Shown: in pieces, positions 26,617-33,781 of the stretch
Layout of the letters: the number at the start of each line of letters is the position of its first letter
How positions within the stretch are numbered: the stretch's first letter is position 1
Assembly: GCA_028281025.1 (NCBI GenBank)
Contig: JANQKR010000039.1
Coordinates: 19,178 to 83,177 of the forward strand
DNA: 64,000 bases
Reading direction: 5' to 3'
Origin: Croceivirga sp.
Lineage (GTDB): Bacteria; Bacteroidota; Bacteroidia; Flavobacteriales; Flavobacteriaceae
The notes under the pieces: model-generated
What the model saw: only the letters and a program-made list of their open reading frames with translations
Databases searched by the model: none
Told to the model about the DNA's origin: nothing
Program-made: the position numbers and the translations under genes

Positions 26617-27884
26617 GCTGTGACATTTACTTCAGGTTTGGTTGAATTTTCCAAAAAAGAGAAGTACCATCCCCCAAAAACAGTGATTCCAAAATAAAAC
26701 AAAATAGCGGTACTCCCCCACTTCCAATAGGCATTGATTCCAAACCAATCACCAGTAAACCAAATAAGCAAAAAGCCCATAACACTTCTCACCAATTCTA
26801 TCCAAAAGGCATGGCGCTTCCTATCCATTAATGAGGTATACCCATAAATGCCCACAAATACAAATGCTCCAAATAGGAGAAGGTTGTTAAATCCTATTTC
26901 AGAATAATTATAGAACATAAAAAGCATCAATCCCGTATTGAACAATAGCTGAAAAATGGCATACCCTTTTAAGGATGGGGAAGCCTGGGGCTTATACTTG
27001 TTGAAAGCATAGACATTTTCAATTTTTGATATGGGATATTTTTCATTGACGTCATTTGGCCGCCATCCCGTTGGCATGAACCATATGCGCAATTTATCCT
27101 TCCAGTTCTTGGTACGCCATGCATCTTTCATCAGTCTCCAAACATGTTGAAAGTTGATTATGATCGGATTCCAGGTTGCCGCTGGTTTTAAAACCCCATA
27201 TTGTGGTGGCACATCATCCAACTCTTCCTGGAAAGTTCCAAACATACGGTCCCATATACAAAGTATCTGACCTAGATTTTTATCAATGTATTCCGGATTA
27301 ATGGCGTGATGCACCCGATGTTGGGATGGGGTTACGATCACATATTCAAGCCAGCCCATTTTACCAATATGCTGGGTATGGTACCAAAATTGGGCAAATA
27401 AGTGGATAGGGGCCAAAATGGCAATGACCTCATTGGGCACCCCCAGTAAAGCCGCTGGAATCAATAATAGTGCAAAGTACCCTATTACATTGGAAATGGA
27501 CTGCCGCAATGCGCAGGCCAAATTAAACTCCTCACTGCTATGATGGATAACATGTTGATTCCAAAAAATATTGACATGGTGGCTTAATCTATGGTTCCAG
27601 TACCCCGCAAAATCAATACAAAGAAAGGCCAAAAGCCAAACCAACCAAGTGGATTCAATTGTGAACAATGCCAAATACTCCAACAAAAACGGATAGCCTA
27701 CCAGCACCAAAACGAGACCGAGGGAATCCTTTACAATATTGGTAAGACCAGAGCTTAAACTGCTCACCGTGTCCATAACATTGTGTTTTTGGTCCTTTAC
27801 CAAATACCCATATCCTATTTCCAGAAGTACCAACCCAATGAAAAAGGGAATGGCATATAATAAAGCGTTCGCATAAGTTTCCAT
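26613..27884 (-). CDS. Sterol desaturase / fatty acid hydroxylase family membrane protein
   Basis: The 423-residue protein has several membrane helices and the di-iron His boxes of the family: HRLSHHVN, NQHVIHHSS and SQHRVHH. The fold inserts oxygen into or desaturates lipid chains or headgroups at the membrane. The C-terminal ~110 residues add three to four further helices, as in alkylglycerol-monooxygenase-like members. The substrate is not readable. It faces and overlaps the acyl-CoA-binding protein gene by four bases and follows a response regulator gene after nine bases on the same strand, so it may be an output of that system or simply share its transcript. Confidence 0.88.
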   Translation of the reverse strand: METYANALLYAIPFFIGLVLLEIGYGYLVKDQKHNVMDTVSSLSSGLTNIVKDSLGLVLVLVGYPFLLEYLALFTIESTWLVWLLAFLCIDFAGYWNHRLSHHVNIFWNQHVIHHSSEEFNLACALRQSISNVIGYFALLLIPAALLGVPNEVIAILAPIHLFAQFWYHTQHIGKMGWLEYVIVTPSQHRVHHAINPEYIDKNLGQILCIWDRMFGTFQEELDDVPPQYGVLKPAATWNPIIINFQHVWRLMKDAWRTKNWKDKLRIWFMPTGWRPNDVNEKYPISKIENVYAFNKYKPQASPSLKGYAIFQLLFNTGLMLFMFYNYSEIGFNNLLLFGAFVFVGIYGYTSLMDRKRHAFWIELVRSVMGFLLIWFTGDWFGINAYWKWGSTAILFYFGITVFGGWYFSFLENSTKPEVNVTA

Positions 27885-27893
27885 ACCTTGAAA

Positions 27894-28598
27894 TTAAGCA
27901 ATATTTGGAATCCTAAGGATAAAACCCTTGCCATGGACATTCTCAATTTTAAGGGTATCGTCCTTTTTTAAGTAATTACGCAATCTGGTAATGAACACAT
28001 TGAGGCTTTTCCTGTTGAAATAATCATTATCCCCCCAAAGCTTGACGAGAATTTCCTTATGCGTGCATAAATTGTTTTTGTTGGTGGCCAGTATCCTTAG
28101 CAATTCCATTTCCCTGGTGGTAAGTGTAGTGAAATCATCCCCAAAAATCAATTTTTGGTTCTTGCAGTCCAATTGATACTTCCCTAAAACCAGGATTTCC
28201 TGTTCCATGGAACGGCTTTCCGGAATCAATCGGGACAAAAGCGTATGAATACGTACCACCAGTTCCTCCTCGTCTATCGGTTTCTTTAAATAATCAACCG
28301 CGCCCAGGGCAAATCCCTTAAGGACATCTATTTTGAGCGATCTTGCGGTAAGGAACAAAAATGGCAACTCCATGGCATTGATCCGCATCCGTTCGGCCAG
28401 GGCAAAACCATCCATTCGAGGCATCATCACATCCAAAATGGCCAAATCGTAGTTTTTCTTCTCCATAAGTTCCAAAGCTTCCTCACCATCCTTGGCCCAA
28501 GTTACCTGAAACCCCTTCATTCCAAGGTATTCGGAGAGAAGATACCCTAGGGATTCTTCATCTTCTACCAATAACAATCTTTTTTTATTGGATTTCAT
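27894..28598 (-). CDS. OmpR-family response regulator
   Basis: The 234-residue protein has a receiver domain with VEDEE (acidic pocket), the phospho-acceptor Asp56 in LAILDVMMPRMDG and the Lys in DYLKKPID. Its C-terminal winged-helix DNA-binding domain is marked by LTTREMELLRILATNKNN, WGDNDYFNRKSLNVFITRLR and VHGKGFILRI. It overlaps the end of the kinase gene by 14 bases, forming one operon. Sequence style is that of the RprY-like regulators of Bacteroidota. Targets are unknown. Confidence 0.94.
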   Translation of the reverse strand: MKSNKKRLLLVEDEESLGYLLSEYLGMKGFQVTWAKDGEEALELMEKKNYDLAILDVMMPRMDGFALAERMRINAMELPFLFLTARSLKIDVLKGFALGAVDYLKKPIDEEELVVRIHTLLSRLIPESRSMEQEILVLGKYQLDCKNQKLIFGDDFTTLTTREMELLRILATNKNNLCTHKEILVKLWGDNDYFNRKSLNVFITRLRNYLKKDDTLKIENVHGKGFILRIPNIA

Positions 28599-29856
28599 AC
28601 AGTGGAATTTGTACAGTAACCGTGGTCCCTTTAAGGGGTTCGCTTTCCAGCTTGATCCTTCCTTTATGTTGCCTCACGACCGTCTTTACATAATTAAGTC
28701 CCAATCCAAAACCCTTAACCGTATGGACATTGCCCCTATTGGACCGATAGTACTTTTCAAAAACCTTTCCCTGCTCCTCCTTGGCAATCCCATATCCATT
28801 GTCTTTTATTTCAATATACAAGCTTTTTGTTTTCTTGCAAGCCGTTAACTCCACCTTAGGGGAATCTGCATATTTTTTGGCATTGTCCAAAAGATTATTC
28901 ACCATGTTCTGCAAATGGAAGGACTCCCCTTTTATGGGAAAAGGGCCTTTCTTTAACTCAAAGGAAAAGTCCACTTTTTCAAGGGCCGAAAGTGCTTTGA
29001 AATCCTTGCAGACTTTTTCCAAATACGGGTAAAAATCAATGGGCATCAATTGTATTACCGCCTTTTTTCGCTCCATGGTAGCCAATTCCAGTACCTTTTC
29101 GATATGATTTGATAAACGTTCGGATTGTTGATTTATGATCGTTACAAACGTCTGTGCGGAATCATCCACTTTATCCTTCAATATTTTGGAAGCAAGGCTA
29201 ATGGAAAAAACGGGTGTTTTAAGTTCGTGGGTCAGGTTATTGATAAATGCGTCGGTAGTGGTGATGACCCTACGTTGCCAGTAATAGGTCCGCAAAATCC
29301 AAATCACCACAACAATGATTCCCAATAGAAAAATAATACTGGGGAGGGTAAGGCCATTCAATTGCGAAAGGAAATAGCGATTTAAATCCCGAAATTTAAG
29401 GTTCAGCACAAATCGCTGTCCAAAGAGATTGGGGAGATAACCATCCAATAGAATGGGATAGGAATTGCTCTTTTCACGTTCCCCAAACACATTTGGGGAT
29501 TTAAGATAGTATGCAGAATCCCTGGTCGTCAAGGTATAGGTGAAATCTGCCTCCACCCCATTCTGAATCAAACTTTCCCTTAAAAAATCATTTAGAAAAT
29601 AACTCGAAGCATCCAAAACACTATCCGCACTGGTCCTGAAAAAGGACGTGTCCCGTCGCATTGCACTGACCATCAGGAAAGTAAGTTCATTCTCCGTTCC
29701 AAGGCCCCTCTTTATATCCGCCATGGACCTTTCCACCTTTTCACTGAATTGAATCTTGGCAAGATTCAGGCCTATTCTAAGATATTGATATTGCACAAAA
29801 GCCAATCCAAAAATGGAAACCACAAAAACGATTATGAAAAGGCTTCTGTTTTTCAA
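28585..29856 (-). CDS. Sensor histidine kinase (RprX-like)
   Basis: The ~423-residue kinase has an N-terminal helix (LFIIVFVVSIFGLAFVQYQY), a ~150-residue periplasmic domain, a second helix near residues 165-190 (LPSIIFLLGIIVVVIWIL), then HisKA with LTHELKTPVFS (His210 counted from the TTG at 29856) and HATPase_c with MVNNLLDNAKKY, IKDNGYGIAKEEQG and GFGLGLNYVKTVVRQHKG. It pairs with the overlapping OmpR-type regulator. No ATG exists before the first helix; TTG at 29856 or at 29886 are the options, and the nearer gives a compact signal anchor. The MITE-like element begins about 60 bases upstream of this start. Confidence 0.92.
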   Translation of the reverse strand: MKNRSLFIIVFVVSIFGLAFVQYQYLRIGLNLAKIQFSEKVERSMADIKRGLGTENELTFLMVSAMRRDTSFFRTSADSVLDASSYFLNDFLRESLIQNGVEADFTYTLTTRDSAYYLKSPNVFGEREKSNSYPILLDGYLPNLFGQRFVLNLKFRDLNRYFLSQLNGLTLPSIIFLLGIIVVVIWILRTYYWQRRVITTTDAFINNLTHELKTPVFSISLASKILKDKVDDSAQTFVTIINQQSERLSNHIEKVLELATMERKKAVIQLMPIDFYPYLEKVCKDFKALSALEKVDFSFELKKGPFPIKGESFHLQNMVNNLLDNAKKYADSPKVELTACKKTKSLYIEIKDNGYGIAKEEQGKVFEKYYRSNRGNVHTVKGFGLGLNYVKTVVRQHKGRIKLESEPLKGTTVTVQIPLYEIQ

Positions 29857-29919
29857 TGGAGCAATACTTAAGGATTTATGGCACAATATACGGTGTTGTA
29901 TGGTTTTGGAATAGCCTTA

Positions 29920-30162
29920 GCGCCTGTTTGGGAATTTGTCAATTGTTTTTGTATGTCCCTTTTTGCGGCCAGCGCACCATCTGGCTCCTCTTTCAAAGGC
30001 CAAACCGTTGGCCTTTTCTTTCGGTCCTGTTAAATTTTGATTCATAACGATGCCTATGCTTTTCCATCGCACTGGCTCGCCCATAGCTTTCGCTATATGG
30101 TGCCTTGTTCCACACTAAAAATGCCCTATACCAATTCCAATCACAAATTCCCAAACAGGCTC
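29920..30162. mobile_element. MITE-like element with terminal inverted repeats and TTA target duplication
   Basis: The ends are 20-base inverted repeats differing at one base: GCGCCTGTTTGGGAATTTGT at 29920-29939, and the complement of GAGCCTGTTTGGGAATTTGT at 30143-30162. The flanks are TTA at 29917-29919 and TTA at 30163-30165, as a 3-base target duplication would leave. The 243-bp body has no convincing coding frame but holds a strong hairpin (AAAGGCCAA/TTGGCCTTT near 29995-30016) and a smaller one (ATAGC/GCTAT near 30083). The CCTGTTTG end and TNA duplication remind me of IS5-family elements, from memory only. The remaining ~120 bases between it and the next gene hold a terminator and nothing else I can name. 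Confidence 0.75.
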
Positions 30163-30267
30163 TTAATCTTTCATTAACCATTTTGATCTTTTGTTATCCC
30201 AGTGCTATTGGCAAGAACATTAGTTTTGTCCTAGTTTAGTTTTAATTTCTTTTCAAGTATTATAAAT

Positions 30268-30294
30268 AAAGAGAGGTCTTAATGGGCCTCTTTT
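30268..30294 (-). terminator. Terminator after the nucleotidyltransferase gene
   Basis: An imperfect stem (AAGAGAGG with CCTCTTTT, loop around TCTTAATGGG) lies a few bases after the stop codon of the leftward operon, followed on the minus strand by a T-rich run. The position fits the end of the GH109-kinase-nucleotidyltransferase transcript. Confidence 0.6.
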
Positions 30295-30300
30295 ACATTT

Positions 30301-31143
30301 TCAGTCAAAGAAAGTGGCAATATCCGATGCGGAGGTCAAATCCGGAATCTTTTCTGAGCGGGGAATACACAGCATGCTTTGGGGAAATTCCTTGACCATA
30401 TTTCGAACAGCCTCAGGTAGCTCTTTCTCCTTTCTTACGGGATGAATGGGGCAGTCTTCCAAAAAAGGGTAAATGGTCGCTCCATGAAAATTGAAAATAT
30501 TCATACTTACCCAAAGCCTCCCATGTCTTTTGCGATAGTCCTCCAACACGGAACCGGTCGGTTTCTCCAAAATATCCGTTACAAAAGCAGCATCGTTGAA
30601 ATCCAATAAGGCAAATCTGGCGATTTTTTCTTGAGAATGGCCCAGACCCTCCCCATCATAGCCAATCAATGCATTGGTGACTTTTCTTCCTGCCATTAAC
30701 GCCCTAAACGCCCCTACATCATAGAGGTTATCCCCATTGCAGACCGTGAAGTTTTCGTCCAGTAGATTTTGGTACTGACGTAAACACTGTTGGAGTGCAT
30801 CAGCCGTACCCAAGGGCTTTTCCCTATGGGAGGGAATATATTGAACGGCAACCTTCACCTCCAGTCCACGAAATTTTTCCATGCTCCCCAACTCGGTTAT
30901 AAAGTCCATAAAAGCTTCATTTTCCGGGGAAGTAATCAAATAAATCGTCCGTATACCGGCCGTTACGGCATTTTGGAACAGGTAGTACAAAAGGGGCCTG
31001 CCCATTTTACCTAGGGGAATAAGACTTTTATGTAGTTTTTTAGCGGTCTGGATTATCGTACTGGACAAATTCGAATCTTCCAGGCTCTTTTTCATTCTGG
31101 AAGAAGCCCCCCCGGCCATAATGACCAAACTATTGTTTCTCAT
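30301..31143 (-). CDS. NDP-sugar nucleotidyltransferase
   Basis: The 280-residue protein has the sugar-nucleotidyltransferase start VIMAGGASSRM, with an unusually long Lys/Ser-rich insertion before KSLIPLGKMGRPLL, then LGTADALQQCL and the metal-site VCNGDNLYD. Such enzymes join a sugar 1-phosphate to an NTP. It overlaps the upstream GHMP kinase gene by four bases, so it very likely uses the 1-phosphate that kinase makes. It is the last gene of a three-gene operon beginning with a GH109-like glycosidase. The base and sugar specificity cannot be read. Confidence 0.88.
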   Translation of the reverse strand: MRNNSLVIMAGGASSRMKKSLEDSNLSSTIIQTAKKLHKSLIPLGKMGRPLLYYLFQNAVTAGIRTIYLITSPENEAFMDFITELGSMEKFRGLEVKVAVQYIPSHREKPLGTADALQQCLRQYQNLLDENFTVCNGDNLYDVGAFRALMAGRKVTNALIGYDGEGLGHSQEKIARFALLDFNDAAFVTDILEKPTGSVLEDYRKRHGRLWVSMNIFNFHGATIYPFLEDCPIHPVRKEKELPEAVRNMVKEFPQSMLCIPRSEKIPDLTSASDIATFFD

Positions 31144-32201
31144 ACTTTGGGATATGTAAGTTTAACTTCGTAGGCGGCTTTTGCCCCATTGTCCAAAAAA
31201 GCGGTAATCACAGCATGTTTATGGCTATCCTCCACCATGGCGACCATGCAACCTCCTCCCCCGGAACCAATAATCTTTGCTCCATTTGCCCCTGCCTTTC
31301 TGGCCGCATCCATCATTGTGGCCATTTCCCTAGGGGTGTTCCCAATATGGTCCTCCAATACTCTTTGATGGCGGTTCATGAGTTCCCCCAACTCCTTCAG
31401 ATCGGGGTTTTCATTTTTTAAAAGCCTTTTCGCCTTTTGGGTAACGTCATGATTGTGTATGGTGGCATACCAGTATCTGATATACTTTTCCGGAATCACC
31501 GCCTTGTATTTTTCATAATCCATTACGGTAGCATCCTGAATTCTAAATTCCGGGTTTTGGGCCTTTATCCGATATAATGCACTTTGTTGATGGCTTTTGG
31601 CATTTTGAAGCACATCCAAAGTGCTTTTGGCCATTCCGGACTCTGCTATCACCAAATTTCCCAATCTTCCTTTTAACCTCTCCGTTTTTCCATGTTGCGT
31701 GTCAATAAAAAGCAGTCCTTGCTGCGCAATGGTATATTGATCCATTAATCCACCTGGTTGATCAAAAAACCGTACCTCTGCTTCATAGGCCCAACGTCCT
31801 ATGTCCGAATCCGTAAAACGGATTCCCCCTTCTTGGATGGCAACCAAAAAACGAATCCAAGCAACGGTTAATGCGGAAGAGCTTGAAAGGCCAGCATTTA
31901 TTGGAATATTTCCGGATATTTCAATTTTGTAGCCCTGCCTAAAACGGAAACCTTTTTCCAGCAAAATAGCCATTGCGGAACGAATGTAGTCCCCAGGGGC
32001 CACCTTTTCCGCGTTTGTATCCAAAGGGACGGCTCTGAAGGAATTCATGTCCTTGAGTTCCAATTGAAACTCATGTGACCGAATGGGTTTGGCCCTCAGC
32101 TCCATATATCGGTCAATGGTACCGGCAATTACCGGCAGGCCCAAATAATCCTGATGATCTCCAAAAAAACAGATACGGGCTGGGACCCTTATTTTAATCA
32201 T
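31140..32201 (-). CDS. GHMP-family sugar kinase
   Basis: The 353-residue kinase has the N-terminal sugar-site motif ARICFFGDHQDYLGLPV, akin to the galactokinase GEHTDYxxG signature, the ATP loop NAGLSSSSAL at residues 102-111, and the C-terminal motif IIGSGGGGCMVAM. These put it with sugar-1-kinases (galactokinase, glucuronokinase, N-acetylhexosamine kinase) rather than mevalonate kinases. It is three bases downstream of the GH109-like gene and overlaps the nucleotidyltransferase gene, which suggests phosphorylation at C1 followed by nucleotide activation. The exact sugar is inferred only from context. Confidence 0.88.
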   Translation of the reverse strand: MIKIRVPARICFFGDHQDYLGLPVIAGTIDRYMELRAKPIRSHEFQLELKDMNSFRAVPLDTNAEKVAPGDYIRSAMAILLEKGFRFRQGYKIEISGNIPINAGLSSSSALTVAWIRFLVAIQEGGIRFTDSDIGRWAYEAEVRFFDQPGGLMDQYTIAQQGLLFIDTQHGKTERLKGRLGNLVIAESGMAKSTLDVLQNAKSHQQSALYRIKAQNPEFRIQDATVMDYEKYKAVIPEKYIRYWYATIHNHDVTQKAKRLLKNENPDLKELGELMNRHQRVLEDHIGNTPREMATMMDAARKAGANGAKIIGSGGGGCMVAMVEDSHKHAVITAFLDNGAKAAYEVKLTYPKV

Positions 32202-32204
32202 GGA

Positions 32205-33602
32205 CTAGGAAACGATTTGAAGTGGTTGGGTATGTTTCCAATTTCCCCGTGTAAAATCTGGAAATGGTTGCGGGTAACCTCCACTGGCCACGGACCGTTC
32301 GCTCAAAGGGGCAACTGCACTCCAAAAGCAACCTTCGTATACATTTTGATCCAGGGGCAATCCCTTCTGTAAACATTCCACAATTCGGTACACCATAATC
32401 CCATCCATTCCCCCATGGCCACTTTCTTTGGCGGCATCATTTAACCTTTTGTACAGCGGATGGTCGTACGTATCATAAAGTGCTTGAAGTTGGTCACCCT
32501 GCACCCACGAGTGATGATCTTTGGTAAGTCCCGCTACCCCGCCTTCCAAAGCTACCCGGGTTGGGAAGCCGGCCAAAGCCCCTTTTGTTCCTTGAACCAA
32601 ATTTAATCTTGAATAAGGTCGGGGACTGGTTTCGTCCCATTGTACCATAATGGTTCTGCCAAAATGGGTTTTAATGATCGAGGTATTCAAATCACCTCCC
32701 TTAAAGTCCAATTGGTTCCATTTGTGATCCTTCGGATACTTTTTTTTGGCATATGCTTGTCGTCCCAACCCAGGGCTCGAGAAAGAGACCAAACTCCCAA
32801 AGGTATCTTCTTGCCTTCCCAAACTCATATATTGGGCTACGGGCCCCAATCCATGGGTTGGATATAAATTTCCGTTTCTTTCGGCATAATGATAGGTCCT
32901 CCAAGAACCTGTTCCCCTGTCCTGTTCTTCCATTTGCCACCGTAATTCATGGATATAAGCAGCTTCTCCGTGTAAGAGCTCACCTATCACTTCCTGTCTG
33001 CACATATGGAGAAACATTAATTCGTCCCGACCATAATTCACGTTCTCCAACATCATACAGTGTTTTTGGGTCATTTCGGACGTATCTACGATATCCCACA
33101 TTTCCTGGAGTGTCAACGCAATGGGAACCTCAACAAAGGCATGGGCGCCCTGTTTCATACTCTCAATGGCCATTGGGGCGTGATTTTGCCAATTGGTGGC
33201 GATGAACACAATATCCGGTTTGACCTCCGTCAGCATGGTTTTCCATCGATCTTCATGCCCATGGTACAATTTGATGTTTTGATGTCTGCCTTGATCGGCA
33301 ACTTCCCGCACCCATCCCTCTTTTTCCATGACCAAATCCTCATACAGATCACATATGGCCACAACTTCGGTTCCAGGCAAGGAAGCCAAAAACTTGAGAT
33401 GATATCCACCTCTTGCCCCCACACCGATAAAAGCCGCTCTAATGTTTTCCAGTTTTGGTGCGGCAAAGCCTCCCATATAGGTGGCTGCGGATGGCCGTTC
33501 CGACTGCCCTCTGATATACTCCGGAAACAAGGATAGTGCACCCATGGTTGCCGTTGCCATGGAGGTCTTTTTGAGGAAATTTCTTCGGTTAATGTTTTTC
33601 AT
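32205..33602 (-). CDS. GH109-like NAD-dependent glycosidase / Gfo-Idh-MocA family protein
   Basis: The 465-residue protein carries a Tat signal (NRRNFLKKTSMATATMG), so it is exported folded with its cofactor. The Rossmann motif is GVGARGGYHLKFL, followed by VEVPIALTLQEMWDIV, MMLENVNYGRDELMF and GHGGMDGIM, which match the layout of family GH109 alpha-N-acetylgalactosaminidases that use bound NAD in a redox-assisted cleavage. It heads a three-gene operon with a sugar kinase and a nucleotidyltransferase. It might instead be a plain oxidoreductase of the Gfo/Idh/MocA family; the NYGR and GHGG blocks favour GH109. Confidence 0.85.
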   Translation of the reverse strand: MKNINRRNFLKKTSMATATMGALSLFPEYIRGQSERPSAATYMGGFAAPKLENIRAAFIGVGARGGYHLKFLASLPGTEVVAICDLYEDLVMEKEGWVREVADQGRHQNIKLYHGHEDRWKTMLTEVKPDIVFIATNWQNHAPMAIESMKQGAHAFVEVPIALTLQEMWDIVDTSEMTQKHCMMLENVNYGRDELMFLHMCRQEVIGELLHGEAAYIHELRWQMEEQDRGTGSWRTYHYAERNGNLYPTHGLGPVAQYMSLGRQEDTFGSLVSFSSPGLGRQAYAKKKYPKDHKWNQLDFKGGDLNTSIIKTHFGRTIMVQWDETSPRPYSRLNLVQGTKGALAGFPTRVALEGGVAGLTKDHHSWVQGDQLQALYDTYDHPLYKRLNDAAKESGHGGMDGIMVYRIVECLQKGLPLDQNVYEGCFWSAVAPLSERSVASGGYPQPFPDFTRGNWKHTQPLQIVS

Positions 33603-33713
33603 GTCTACAGTTAGTCCAGGAATACAAACAAAATGTATATTGAAAATAGGAAAAAAGTAGTTAACCCAGGGATATTGGCCACAGCGGTTTTCGTCATTAT
33701 TGCATAAAATACA

Positions 33714-33741
33714 AAGAACCGAGGGGTATCCCTCGGTTCTT
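33714..33741 (-). terminator. Terminator of the lamin-tail/spondin lipoprotein gene
   Basis: A perfect 12-base stem (AAGAACCGAGGG at 33714-33725, CCCTCGGTTCTT at 33730-33741) with a 4-base loop lies 40 bases after the stop of the leftward gene at 33782. On the minus strand it is followed by a T-rich stretch. It separates this gene from the GH109 operon. Confidence 0.8.
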
Positions 33742-33781
33742 GCAACAATAAAACACCAAACACTAACTGAAAATGAAGTCG

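Noticed and set aside
29993..30181. A 62-codon frame inside the MITE-like element
   Set aside because: It spans one inverted end and a hairpin, matches nothing I know and is explained by the element's structure.
33060..33536. Plus-strand frame of 158 codons opposite the GH109-like gene
   Set aside because: The minus-strand protein has a Tat signal and full family motifs; the antisense product has none.
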